DNA from: Pseudomonadota bacterium
Lineage (GTDB): Bacteria; Pseudomonadota; Alphaproteobacteria; Sphingomonadales; Sphingomonadaceae
Reading direction: 5' to 3'
Assembly (NCBI GenBank): GCA_023423775.1
Contig: JAFAEZ010000079.1
Span: 1-9,015, forward strand
Length of the DNA: 9,015 nucleotides
Of this stretch, positions 1-7,186 are shown in pieces. Positions within the stretch are counted from its first letter, which is position 1, and each line of letters starts with the position of its first letter. The position numbers were made by a program, and so were the translations under genes. Below the pieces are notes generated by a model. The model was given only the letters and a program-made list of their open reading frames with translations, was not told the DNA's origin and did no database searches.

Positions 1-414
1 GTCGTCGACCGAGCCGCTGCGCCAGACCATGTAGCCGATGACCAGCAGCAGCGCGATCGCAGCGGCGACCCAGGCGAGCGAGCGCGGCGGCACGCGGGCC
101 GGATCGGCGGGTTCGTAATAAGCCGTGGCGGGCGCGGCATAAGCCGGCGTCGCGCCGAGCAATTCGCGCACCTCGGCGCCGATCTCGTTGCCGTTGAGTC
201 CGATCGCATTGGCGTAGGAACGGGCAAAGCCGACGCTGTAGGTGGTAGCGGGCAGGGCGTCCCACTCGCCTTCTTCGATATGCTGGAGGTGGCGGGTCGG
301 GATCCGGGTCTGGCGGGCGACGTCGTCGAGGCTCAGGCCCTTGGCCTCGCGGGCGGCGCGAAGGCGCACGCCGACCGGATTCGAATGCACCATGTCGTGG
401 TCGGCTTCACTCAT
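1..414 (-). CDS. RodZ-like helix-turn-helix membrane protein (partial, N-terminal 138 residues)
   Basis: The 3' part lies beyond the left edge. The visible product begins MSEADHDMVH. Residues about 14-88 form an Xre/Cro-type helix-turn-helix: GVRLRAAREAKGLSLDDVA is followed by RQTRIPTRHLQHIEEGEWD and then YSVGFARSYANAIGL, which matches the conserved 'Y-x-x-GF-x-RSYA' stretch of RodZ. A proline- and alanine-rich linker leads to one hydrophobic segment at about 112-131 (SLAWVAAAIALLLVIGYMVW). That cytoplasmic-HTH, single-membrane-span order is the RodZ plan; in known RodZ proteins the HTH contacts MreB and helps maintain cell shape. The start is supported by GAGGGG (positions 427-422) seven bases before the ATG. 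The gene follows ptsP on the same strand after 117 bp containing a promoter-like region, so it may have its own transcript. The periplasmic DUF4115-like domain expected downstream is not in the window, so the RodZ call is by family resemblance and a different membrane-anchored HTH protein is possible. Confidence 0.82.
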   Translation of the reverse strand, partial: MSEADHDMVHSNPVGVRLRAAREAKGLSLDDVARQTRIPTRHLQHIEEGEWDALPATTYSVGFARSYANAIGLNGNEIGAEVRELLGATPAYAAPATAYYEPADPARVPPRSLAWVAAAIALLLVIGYMVWRSGSVDD

Positions 415-463
415 TCACGCACCCCTCGGGCCGGTCATGCCGGCTCTCGAATTAATTTGGATC

Positions 464-492
464 AACACACTCCAGCGCCCGGTTGTTGTCAA
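464..492 (-). promoter_or_regulatory. Candidate promoter for the RodZ-like gene
   Basis: On the minus strand a perfect -35 hexamer, TTGACA, occupies 492-487. A weak -10 candidate (TGTGTT, 469-464) follows at 17-bp spacing. Transcription would begin near 457 and give a leader of roughly 40 bases carrying the ribosome binding site at 427-422. The -35 is good but the -10 is poor, so the call is tentative. Confidence 0.33.
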
Positions 493-495
493 CCG
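480..495. repeat. Inverted repeat CGGTTG-N4-CAACCG overlapping the -35 element
   Basis: Six-base arms CGGTTG (480-485) and CAACCG (490-495) flank the four bases TTGT. The right arm overlaps the TTGACA hexamer of the candidate promoter, which is where a repressor operator would sit. It could also be a chance palindrome. No bound regulator can be named. Confidence 0.35.
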
Positions 496-531
496 CGGCC
501 CCTATCTGCCTCTGATAGACAGGCTGCAACG

Positions 532-2802
532 TCAACCTGTCGAAACTCCGTGTTTTTGTGCCCAGTCGGCCAGCGCCGCGCGCAGATCGGCAGGCGGGTT
601 GTCGAGCAGATCGTGGACCATCGGCGTCAGCTTGGCATGATCGAGGGTGCGGATCATCGCCTTGACCGGGCCGACCGCGACCGGAGTGATCGACAGCCGG
701 CGCAGGCCGAGGCCGATCAGCGCCATCGCCTCCAGCGTGCGGCCGCCCATCTCGCCGCAGACGCCGACCGGGACGTTGTGTGCATCGGCTGCGCGGACGA
801 TGCGGCGCAGGAAGCGCAAGACGGCCGGCGACAGCCAGTCGTAGCGCTCGGCCAGGCGCGGATGGGCGCGGTCGGCGGCAAACAGGAACTGGGTGAGGTC
901 GTTGGTGCCGATCGACAGGAAGTCGAGCCGCGGCAGCAAGATGTCGAGCGTCTCGGCGAGCGCAGGTACTTCGAGCATCGCGCCGTAGCGGATGTTGCTC
1001 GGCAGCAGTTTCTTGCGTGCGGCCAGGATCGCGCGCTGGGATTCGACGAGCGCCTTGGCCTCGTCGAACTCCCACGGCTCCGACACCATCGGGAACATGA
1101 TGCTGAGCTCGCGTCCGGCGCCCGCCTCCAGCAGCGCGCGGGCCTGCGCCTTCATCAGGCCGTCGCGGTCGAGCGCGAGGCGGAGCGCGCGCCAGCCCAT
1201 CGCCGGATTCTCCTCCTGGTGCTCGCTGGCGCTGAGATAGGGCAGGGCCTTGTCGCCGCCGATGTCGACGGTGCGGAAGATCACAGGCTTGTCGCCGGCC
1301 GCGTCCAGCACCGAGCGGTAGAGGCGCTGCTGGCTCTCGCGGCGCGGCAAAGTGGCGGAGACGAGGAACTGGAATTCGGTGCGGAAGAGGCCGATGCCGT
1401 CGGCGCCGGTGAGATCGAGCGCGCTGACGTCGTCGCGCAGGCCGGCATTGACCATCACCGTGATGCGCTGGCCGTCCTTGGTGACCGGCGGCAGGTCCTT
1501 CATCGCGACGAATTCGGCGCGGCGCTTCTGGTTGACGGCGAGGCGCGCGTCGAAGCTGCGCTCGAGCGCCGGCGCGGCACGGACCAGAGCCTGCGCGCCG
1601 TCGGCATCGAGCAGGATATGGTCGCCCTCGTTCACCACCTGGCGGACGTCGCGCACGCGGCCGAGCATCGGCACGCCCATCGCGCGGGCGACGATCACGA
1701 CGTGCGAAGTCAGCGACCCTTCCTCGAGGATCACGCCCTTGAGGCGGCGGCGGTCATATTCGAGCAATTCGGCGGGACCGAGATTGCGGGCGATCAGGAT
1801 CGTGTCGCTCTGCAGGCCCATCTGGGCGGCGGTGCCGAGCCGGCCCGAGACGATGCGGAGCAGGCGGTTGGCGAGATCGTCGAGATCGTGCATCCGCTCG
1901 GCGAGCAGGGGGTCGTCGATCTCGCGCATCCGCATCCGCGTACGCTGCTGGACGCGCTCGATCGCCGCCTCGGCGGTGAGGCCGGAGTCGATCGCCTCGT
2001 TGATGCGCCGCGACCAGCCCTCGTCATAAGCGAACATCTTGTAGGTTTGGAGGATCTCCTGATGCTCGCCGGCGGTGCCGAATTCGGCCTGGCTGGTCAT
2101 CGTGTCGATCTGCTCGCGCATCTTGCGGAAGGCCGAATAGACGCGCTGGCGTTCGGCCTCGGTGTCCTCGGCGACGGTATGCTCGATCAGGATGCGGGGC
2201 TGGTGATAGACCGCATTGCCGCGGGCCATGCCGGCGACCAGCTTCAGGCCGGACAGGTTCGCCGAGCCGACGTCGCGCAGAGCGGCGCCCTCGCCCGCCT
2301 TGTCGGCGAGGCCGGCGGCGCCGATCAGCTCGGACAGCACCATGGCAACGGTCTGCAGCGCCTCGATCTCGACGTCGACATAGGGGCGGGGGTCGGCATG
2401 CTGGACACAGAGCACGCCGATCGCGCGCTCGCGGCGGACGATCGGGACGCCGGCGAAGCTGTGGTAGAGTTCCTCGCCGGTCTCGGGGCGATAGGCGAAT
2501 TCGGGGTGGCGGGTCGCCTCGTCGAGGTTGAGCACCGCAACCTGCTCGGCGATTGTACCGACCAGCCCCTCGCCCATGGCCAGCTTGGTGACATGGACCG
2601 CGCCCTGGTTGAGGCCGACGGTCGCGTAGAGCTCGAGCAGCCCGTCGCGCAGCAGGTAGATCGAGCAGACCTCGCTCTCCATCGCGTCGGCGATGATCTT
2701 GACCACTTTGTTGAGCTTGGCCTGCGGCCCTGCGCGCGACGCCATCACATCGTGAAGGCCGGTCAGGATTTCGCGGGCTGAGGCGACGGAGCTACCGATC
2801 AT
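532..2802 (-). CDS. ptsP: Phosphoenolpyruvate-protein phosphotransferase PtsP (enzyme I-Ntr)
   Basis: This cytoplasmic enzyme starts the nitrogen-type PTS: it autophosphorylates from phosphoenolpyruvate and passes phosphate to NPr (PtsO), then to EIIA-Ntr (PtsN). Neither partner is in the window. The 756 residues match the usual length of about 750. Residues about 15-160 form a GAF domain, which distinguishes EI-Ntr from sugar-PTS enzyme I and in other alphaproteobacteria senses glutamine. The phosphohistidine domain carries EGSLTSHVVIVARAMGVPML with active His367. The TIM-barrel domain has GLFRTEF (Arg474), FRTVDIGGDK (Arg510), LEVPA (Glu611), SIGTNDLTQF (Asn634, Asp635) and GVCGEMGG (Cys682), so all key residues are present. 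An in-frame TAG at 2814-2812 allows no longer reading than the ATG at 2802. No clear Shine-Dalgarno precedes it, so translation may be weak or dependent on the kinase gene ending 49 bp upstream. Confidence 0.96.
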   Translation of the reverse strand: MIGSSVASAREILTGLHDVMASRAGPQAKLNKVVKIIADAMESEVCSIYLLRDGLLELYATVGLNQGAVHVTKLAMGEGLVGTIAEQVAVLNLDEATRHPEFAYRPETGEELYHSFAGVPIVRRERAIGVLCVQHADPRPYVDVEIEALQTVAMVLSELIGAAGLADKAGEGAALRDVGSANLSGLKLVAGMARGNAVYHQPRILIEHTVAEDTEAERQRVYSAFRKMREQIDTMTSQAEFGTAGEHQEILQTYKMFAYDEGWSRRINEAIDSGLTAEAAIERVQQRTRMRMREIDDPLLAERMHDLDDLANRLLRIVSGRLGTAAQMGLQSDTILIARNLGPAELLEYDRRRLKGVILEEGSLTSHVVIVARAMGVPMLGRVRDVRQVVNEGDHILLDADGAQALVRAAPALERSFDARLAVNQKRRAEFVAMKDLPPVTKDGQRITVMVNAGLRDDVSALDLTGADGIGLFRTEFQFLVSATLPRRESQQRLYRSVLDAAGDKPVIFRTVDIGGDKALPYLSASEHQEENPAMGWRALRLALDRDGLMKAQARALLEAGAGRELSIMFPMVSEPWEFDEAKALVESQRAILAARKKLLPSNIRYGAMLEVPALAETLDILLPRLDFLSIGTNDLTQFLFAADRAHPRLAERYDWLSPAVLRFLRRIVRAADAHNVPVGVCGEMGGRTLEAMALIGLGLRRLSITPVAVGPVKAMIRTLDHAKLTPMVHDLLDNPPADLRAALADWAQKHGVSTG

Positions 2803-2836
2803 GGACCGGGGCTATCAGAAAGGAACCCGGCTTCCA

Positions 2837-2849
2837 ATGGCCGGGCCAT
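2837..2849. repeat. Palindrome ATGGCC-G-GGCCAT in the gap between the kinase gene and ptsP
   Basis: A perfect 6+6 palindrome lies three bases past the kinase stop. As RNA it could fold into a short five-pair hairpin. No T tract follows on the minus strand, so it is not a convincing intrinsic terminator, and read-through from the kinase gene into ptsP is plausible. Confidence 0.35.
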
Positions 2850-2851
2850 CG

Positions 2852-4759
2852 TCATTTGCCCGGCGCCTGCTCCAGCGCCCGAGCGAGCGCGGCCCCGAGC
2901 GACTCCGCGCCATAGGGCTTCTGCAGGATCGGGAATTCGGCAGCGGCGCCGCCGAATATCTCGTCGCTATAACCGCTCGCCAGAAGCACCGGCAGAGCCG
3001 GATGCTTTTCGCGGATGAGGCGGGCAAGATCGATTCCCGATGCACCCGGCATGACGACGTCGGTGAAGACGATGTCGAACCGCTCGCCCTCGAGAGCTTC
3101 CAGAGCCGCCTCGGCGCTGTCGGCGCTGACGACCCGATAGTGCAGATCCGCCAGCAGATGCTCGGCGAACTCGCGGACATGGCCATTGTCCTCGACGAGG
3201 AGGACGGTGAGGCCGGTGCGGATGCGGTCGCTCTCGTTCGCTTCGGGCGCCGCCGGCGACATTTTGTCGGTGCGGGGAAGGAACAGGTTGATCGTCGTGC
3301 CTTCGCCCGCGCGGGTCTCGATCGTGGCCTCGCCGCCCGTCTGGGCGGCAAAGCCGTGGATCTGGCTGAGGCCGAGTCCGGTGCCCTTGCCGACCGGCTT
3401 GGTGGTGAAGAACGGCTCGAACGCCCGTTCCGCCACGTCCGCCGGCATGCCGGTACCGGTATCGGCGATCGAGACGCATATCCGGTCCGGGTCGCCCGGG
3501 ACGTTGCGGGTCGAGAGGGTGAGCGTGCCTCCGTCGGGCATGGCGTCGCGGGCATTGAAGGCCGCATTGAGCAAGGCGGTCTCGAGCTGCGCCGAATCCG
3601 CTTCGGTGAGCCAGAGCGAGGGCGCCAGCTCGAGGCGGACCTCGATCGGCGCTCCGAGCGTGCGGGCGAGCACGTCGGCGAAGGCGTCGAGGCGTATGTT
3701 GAGGTCGATCACTTCGGGCTTGAGCGGCTGGCGGCGGCCGAAGGCGAGCAGGTGGCTGGTGAGCGTCGCTGCGCGATCGGCGGTCTCGATGATCGCGCGC
3801 AGATAACGCTGCCTCTTGTCCTCGCTGAGTTCGGCGCGCTGCAGCAGTTCGGCCGAGCCGCGGATCACGGTCATCAGATTGTTGAAGTCGTGGGCGATGC
3901 CTCCGGTGAGCTCGCCCAAGGCCTGCAGCTTTTGCGACTGGACCAGGGCGGCGCGCGCTTCCTCCAGTTCCTGTTCGGAACGCTTGCGCTCGGTAAGGTC
4001 GCGGGTGACCTTGGCGTAGCCGACCAGTTCGCCGTCCTCGCCATAGATCGGGTCGAGGACGATGCTGGCCCAGAAGTGGCTGCCGTCCTTGCGGACGCGC
4101 CAGGCCTCCCTTTCATATTTGCCCTCGCGCCGGGCCGTCTCGAGCGCCCGGTCCGGCTCTCCGGAAGCGCGGTCTTCGTCGGTGTAGAAGAGCGAGAAAT
4201 GCCGGCCGACGATTTCCTGCGCCGTATAGCCCTTGATCGCCTCGGCGCCGGTGTTCCAGTTGGTCACGCGGCCTTCGGTGTCGAGCATGTAGATCGCATA
4301 GTCGCGAACGCCCTGGACGAGCATGCGAAAGCGCCGCTCGCTCCTCTGGAGCTCCTGCTCCGCCGCCCGCTTCTCCGTGATGTCGCGAGTGATCTTGGCG
4401 AACCCCAGCAATTCTCCGCTGTCGCCCACGATCGGATCCACCACGACATGGGCCCAGAATTGCGTGCCGTCCTTGCGGACGCGCCAGCCTTCGGATTCGA
4501 ACCGACCCTCGCGCGCAGCGGTGGCGAGCGCCTTGGCGGGAAGACCCGCAGCGCGATCCTCCTCGGTGAAGAAGCGGGAGAAATGCTCGCCGATTATCTC
4601 ATGCTCTTCATAACCCTTGAACTGGCGCGCGCCGGCATTCCAGGTGGCGATGCGCCCGGTCGGGTCGAGCATGTAGATGGCGTAATCGGTCACCGAATTG
4701 ACCAGCAGCTGGAAGCGCTGCTCGGAGACGTGGGAATCGAACTGGGTCGCGTCAGCCAT
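2852..4759 (-). CDS. Soluble hybrid sensor histidine kinase, PAS-PAS-HisKA-HATPase-REC
   Basis: A 635-residue product (numbered from this start) with no membrane segment or signal peptide, so a cytosolic sensor. Two PAS domains (about 14-135 and 142-261) are followed by a short coiled segment. The dimerisation/phosphoacceptor domain has GELTGGIAHDFNN with His290. The ATPase domain has the N box (LLNAAFNARDAMP, Asn402), G1 (DTGTGMP, Asp433), F box (FEPFFTTK) and G2 (GKGTGLGL, 457-464). A receiver domain (about 517-631) has acidic Asp524, phosphoacceptor Asp567 (FTDVVMPG), Ser595 and Lys614 (QKPY). All catalytic residues are intact. The protein has no output domain and no response regulator is nearby, so phosphate must pass to an unlinked partner. 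The ligand is unknown, and the PAS domains lack the LOV cysteine motif. The start at 4759 is preferred because AGGA lies five bases upstream; an ATG two codons earlier (4765) gives 637 residues. It sits between the flavin oxidoreductase gene and ptsP on the same strand. Confidence 0.93.
   Translation of the reverse strand: MADATQFDSHVSEQRFQLLVNSVTDYAIYMLDPTGRIATWNAGARQFKGYEEHEIIGEHFSRFFTEEDRAAGLPAKALATAAREGRFESEGWRVRKDGTQFWAHVVVDPIVGDSGELLGFAKITRDITEKRAAEQELQRSERRFRMLVQGVRDYAIYMLDTEGRVTNWNTGAEAIKGYTAQEIVGRHFSLFYTDEDRASGEPDRALETARREGKYEREAWRVRKDGSHFWASIVLDPIYGEDGELVGYAKVTRDLTERKRSEQELEEARAALVQSQKLQALGELTGGIAHDFNNLMTVIRGSAELLQRAELSEDKRQRYLRAIIETADRAATLTSHLLAFGRRQPLKPEVIDLNIRLDAFADVLARTLGAPIEVRLELAPSLWLTEADSAQLETALLNAAFNARDAMPDGGTLTLSTRNVPGDPDRICVSIADTGTGMPADVAERAFEPFFTTKPVGKGTGLGLSQIHGFAAQTGGEATIETRAGEGTTINLFLPRTDKMSPAAPEANESDRIRTGLTVLLVEDNGHVREFAEHLLADLHYRVVSADSAEAALEALEGERFDIVFTDVVMPGASGIDLARLIREKHPALPVLLASGYSDEIFGGAAAEFPILQKPYGAESLGAALARALEQAPGK
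3977..4720 (-). repeat. Tandem duplication of the PAS-coding segment, period 384 bp
   Basis: The two PAS units of the kinase align without gaps at an offset of exactly 128 residues. DYAIYMLD, WRVRKDG and GEL-x-G-x-AK-x-TRD recur at the same spacing, and by-eye identity is about 60% over some 118 positions. At the DNA level the 23 bases at 4081-4103 are repeated identically at 4465-4487, 384 bp away. This indicates an internal duplication rather than two unrelated PAS domains. Confidence 0.8.
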
Positions 4760-4821
4760 GACCATCCTGAGTCGAGCCGGAGCGGACGCCCCAACAAAAG
4801 TTTATCCCGCCCGATTCGCTT

Positions 4822-4838
4822 GTACGCGCCGGGCGTAC
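4822..4838. promoter_or_regulatory. Inverted repeat GTACGC-N5-GCGTAC upstream of the kinase gene (candidate operator)
   Basis: Arms at 4822-4827 and 4833-4838 are perfect six-base complements around GCCGG. The element lies about 65-80 bp upstream of the kinase start, in the only sizeable noncoding gap inside the minus-strand series. Its geometry suits a dimeric regulator. I cannot name the protein, and no convincing -35/-10 pair stands out nearby. Confidence 0.4.
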
Positions 4839-4861
4839 CGGATCAAGAGGTTAGCCGGAGC

Positions 4862-4878
4862 CGTCCCCCAAGGGGACG
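4862..4878. terminator. Hairpin CGTCCCC-CAA-GGGGACG after the flavin oxidoreductase gene
   Basis: A perfect seven-base-pair stem with a three-base loop lies about 27 bp past the oxidoreductase stop codon. It could end or attenuate the lysC-oxidoreductase transcript. No T run follows on the minus strand, so it is not a canonical intrinsic terminator. Confidence 0.4.
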
Positions 4879-4904
4879 CCGCGGCCCCAGGAAGTCCACT
4901 GCTC

Positions 4905-5951
4905 TCAGGCGTGAAGCGCGCGTCGCTCCAGGGCCTGGGCCGCTTCATCGATTAGATTGGCGATGATGGTCGCGACCGGCGCCTCCTCCTTGACCATGCC
5001 GACCGACTGGCCGGCCATGATCGAACCGCTCTCGACATCGCCGTCGATCACGGCGCGGCGCAGGGCGCCGGCCCAATAATGCTCGATCTGGAGCTGCGCC
5101 TCGCCCATCTCGACCTTGCCCTCGTCGAGAAGCTGGGCAACCTCGCGCTGCTTGGCGGCGAAGGCCTCCATCTCGCGGTTGCGGATCGCGCGCACCGGGA
5201 TGACCGGAAGGCGCGGATCGATCTGCACCGACGGGATCGCGTCGCGTGCGGACGCGCGGATGAACGCCTTCTTGAAGTTCGGATGGGCGATGCATTCGTG
5301 CGCGCAGACGAAGCGGGTGCCGAGCTGGACGCCGGCCGCGCCCATTTCGAGATAGCCGGCCATCAGGCCACCGCGGCCGATGCCGCCGGCGACGAAGACG
5401 GGAATGTCCGCCGCCACTTCCGGCAGAATCTCCTGGGCGAGCACCGAGGTCGAGACCGGACCGATATGGCCGCCGGCCTCCATGCCCTCGATGACCAGGG
5501 CATCGACGCCCGAGCGGATCAGCTTCTTGGCGAGCGCGAGCGCCGGAGCGAAGCAGACCATCTTCGCGCCCGATTGCTTGACCCGGTCGATCGCGCCCGC
5601 CGGCGGCAGGCCGCCCGCGAACACGACGTGGCCGACCTCATGCCTGGCGCACACGTCGATCAGATCGAACAATTGCGGGTGCATGGTGATGAGGTTGACG
5701 CCGAACGGCCGGTCGGTCCGCTTCTTCGTCTCGGCGATCTCGGTGTCGAGCAGGTCGGGAGTCATCGCGCCGCAGGCGATCACGCCGAAGCCGCCGGCGT
5801 TGGAGATGGCCGAAACCAGGTTGCGCTCCGAGATCCAGCTCATCGCGCCGCCCATGATGGCGACCTCGCAGCCGAGGAAGTCGGTGCCGCGCTTCATCAG
5901 GCGCTTGAGGCGGTCGTGGCCGGTAGAATTGGTGACGTCGTTCATGGTCAT
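4905..5951 (-). CDS. NAD(P)H-dependent flavin oxidoreductase, FabK / nitronate monooxygenase superfamily
   Basis: A 348-residue cytoplasmic FMN-binding TIM-barrel protein of the family containing nitronate monooxygenases and the enoyl-ACP reductase FabK. Visible landmarks are IMGGAMSWIS (32-41) at the flavin site, NAGGFGVIACG (51-61), PFGVNL (82-87), EGMEAGGHIG (155-164) with the conserved catalytic-region His162, AGGIGRGG (188-195) and the phosphate-binding VQLGTRF (208-214). The C-terminal part has VRAIRN (253-258) and GDVESGSIMAGQSVGMV (304-320), which resemble FabK more than classical nitronate monooxygenase. The ATG at 5951 overlaps the lysC stop as ATGA, implying translational coupling and cotranscription; a second ATG lies two codons later (5945). 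The substrate cannot be settled from sequence: oxidation of propionate-3-nitronate-type compounds, an enoyl reductase activity, or another flavin-dependent reduction are all possible. Confidence 0.88.
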   Translation of the reverse strand: MTMNDVTNSTGHDRLKRLMKRGTDFLGCEVAIMGGAMSWISERNLVSAISNAGGFGVIACGAMTPDLLDTEIAETKKRTDRPFGVNLITMHPQLFDLIDVCARHEVGHVVFAGGLPPAGAIDRVKQSGAKMVCFAPALALAKKLIRSGVDALVIEGMEAGGHIGPVSTSVLAQEILPEVAADIPVFVAGGIGRGGLMAGYLEMGAAGVQLGTRFVCAHECIAHPNFKKAFIRASARDAIPSVQIDPRLPVIPVRAIRNREMEAFAAKQREVAQLLDEGKVEMGEAQLQIEHYWAGALRRAVIDGDVESGSIMAGQSVGMVKEEAPVATIIANLIDEAAQALERRALHA

Positions 5952-7186
5952 TCCGTCGGTTCGGCGTCGAGGCCGTAGGTGGTGTGGAGCACGCGCACGG
6001 CGAGTTCGGTATATTCCTCGGGGATCAGCACCGAGACTTTGATCTCCGACGTGGCGATGGCGAGGATGTTGATGCCGCGATCGGCGAGCGCGCGGAACAT
6101 CTGGGCGGCGATGCCGGCGTTCGAGCGCATGCCGACGCCGACCGCGCTCACCTTGACGACATTCATGTCGGTTATGATCTCGTCGAAGCCGATCTCGGTC
6201 TTCACCTGCTGCAGCGCGTCGACGCTGCGGGCGAGCGAGGCGGTGGGGACGGTGAAGGTGAGATCCCTCTTCTCGCCCTCACGGGCGACGCTCTGCACGA
6301 TCATGTCGACGTTGATGTTGGCTTCGGCCAGCGGGGCGAAGATCGCCGCCACCGTTCCCGGCTTGTCGGAGAGGCCAAGCAGCGTGATCCGCGCCTCGTT
6401 CTTGTCATAGGCGATGCCGGTGATGACGTTGCGTTCCATATCATTGTCCTCGATGGCGTCGTCGCCGACGATCATGGTGCCGGGCTTGTCCTCGAACGAG
6501 GAGAGGACCTGAAGCGGCATGTTGTAGCGCATGGCCAGGCCGACCGAGCGCGTCTGGAGCACCTTGGCGCCGACGCTGGCAAGCTCCAGCATCTCCTCAT
6601 AGGTGACCCGATCGAGCTTGCGCGCGCGGGGCACGATGCGCGGGTCGGTGGTGTAGACGCCGTCGACGTCGGTATAGATGTCGCAGCGATCAGCCTTCAT
6701 TGCCGCTGCCAGCGCCACCGCCGAAGTGTCGGAACCGCCGCGGCCCAGGGTCGTGACGTCGCCCGTGTCGGTGACCCCCTGGAACCCCGGGATGACAGCG
6801 ATGCCGCCTTCGGTGAAGACGCGCTCCAGCACCGCCGCATCGATGCCCTCGATCAAGGCGGCGGCATGGCCGCTGGTCCGGATCGGCAACTGCCAGCCCA
6901 TATAGGAGCGCGCGTTGAGCCCCATGCCCTGCAGCGTGATCGCGAGCAGGCCGCTCGTCACCTGCTCGCCGCTGGCGACGACGACGTCATATTCGCGCGG
7001 ATCGTAGAGCGAGGCGGCCTCGCGGCAGAGCTGGACGAGGCGGTCGGTCTCGCCGGCCATCGCCGAGACGACGACCGCCACCTGGTTGCCGCGCTCGACC
7101 TCGCGCTTCACGAGATCGGCGACGTGGCGGATGCGCTCGATGCCGGCCATCGAGGTTCCGCCGAATTTCATGACGATACGGGCCAA
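5948..7186 (-). CDS. lysC: Aspartokinase (aspartate kinase), ACT-domain regulated
   Basis: Catalyses ATP-dependent phosphorylation of L-aspartate, the first step to lysine, threonine, methionine and diaminopimelate. With the TTG start the product has 412 residues. The kinase domain (about 1-235) has KFGGTSMAG (7-15), the ASGEQV aspartate-site region (71-76), TTLGRGGSDTSA (145-156) and IYTDVDGVYTTDPR (170-183). Two ACT domains follow: ITLLGLSDKPGTVAAIF (267-283), and VSAVGVGMRSNAGIAAQMF (346-364) ending in SEIKVSVLI. Lysine and/or threonine feedback is expected from the family. I chose TTG at 7186 because it restores the family N-terminus (L/M)ARIVMKFGG. The first ATG, at 7171, would start right at the catalytic KFGG. 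The ribosome site before TTG is weak (GAG at 7193-7191). The gene is divergent from ubiG and coupled to the flavin oxidoreductase by a four-base overlap. An internal start is annotated separately. Confidence 0.96.
   Translation of the reverse strand: MARIVMKFGGTSMAGIERIRHVADLVKREVERGNQVAVVVSAMAGETDRLVQLCREAASLYDPREYDVVVASGEQVTSGLLAITLQGMGLNARSYMGWQLPIRTSGHAAALIEGIDAAVLERVFTEGGIAVIPGFQGVTDTGDVTTLGRGGSDTSAVALAAAMKADRCDIYTDVDGVYTTDPRIVPRARKLDRVTYEEMLELASVGAKVLQTRSVGLAMRYNMPLQVLSSFEDKPGTMIVGDDAIEDNDMERNVITGIAYDKNEARITLLGLSDKPGTVAAIFAPLAEANINVDMIVQSVAREGEKRDLTFTVPTASLARSVDALQQVKTEIGFDEIITDMNVVKVSAVGVGMRSNAGIAAQMFRALADRGINILAIATSEIKVSVLIPEEYTELAVRVLHTTYGLDAEPTE
6437..6451 (-). promoter_or_regulatory. 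Internal ribosome binding site and start codon for a putative aspartokinase beta subunit
   Basis: GAGGA (6451-6447) sits seven bases before ATG (6439-6437), in frame with lysC at codon 250. Initiation there would yield a 163-residue protein (coding span 5948-6439) starting MERNVITGIAYDKNEARI and made only of the two ACT domains. In Corynebacterium glutamicum and Bacillus, lysC makes such a beta subunit from an internal start; the C. glutamicum beta chain also starts at about residue 250 with a similar sequence. The two codons before the ATG, AAT GAT, are AT-rich for this genome, which would keep the site unpaired. Confidence 0.6.

Noticed and set aside
280..2781. A plus-strand open frame of 833 codons opposite ptsP
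   Set aside because: It is the antisense of a complete, motif-intact ptsP. GC-rich third positions remove stops from the opposite strand, and the translation is low-complexity Ala/Arg/Asp/Gly-rich with no domain.
2837..2849. The ATGGCC-G-GGCCAT palindrome as a terminator between the kinase gene and ptsP
   Set aside because: The stem is short and no T tract follows on the minus strand, so a transcript break is not supported.
3977..4720. Possibility that the kinase is a LOV-type blue-light photoreceptor
   Set aside because: Neither PAS copy contains the LOV flavin-cysteine motif or any cysteine at that place. No chromophore can be assigned.
2801..4966. A plus-strand open frame of 721 codons opposite the hybrid kinase
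   Set aside because: Same antisense effect. Its internal near-repeats simply mirror the duplicated PAS domains, and no family motif is visible.
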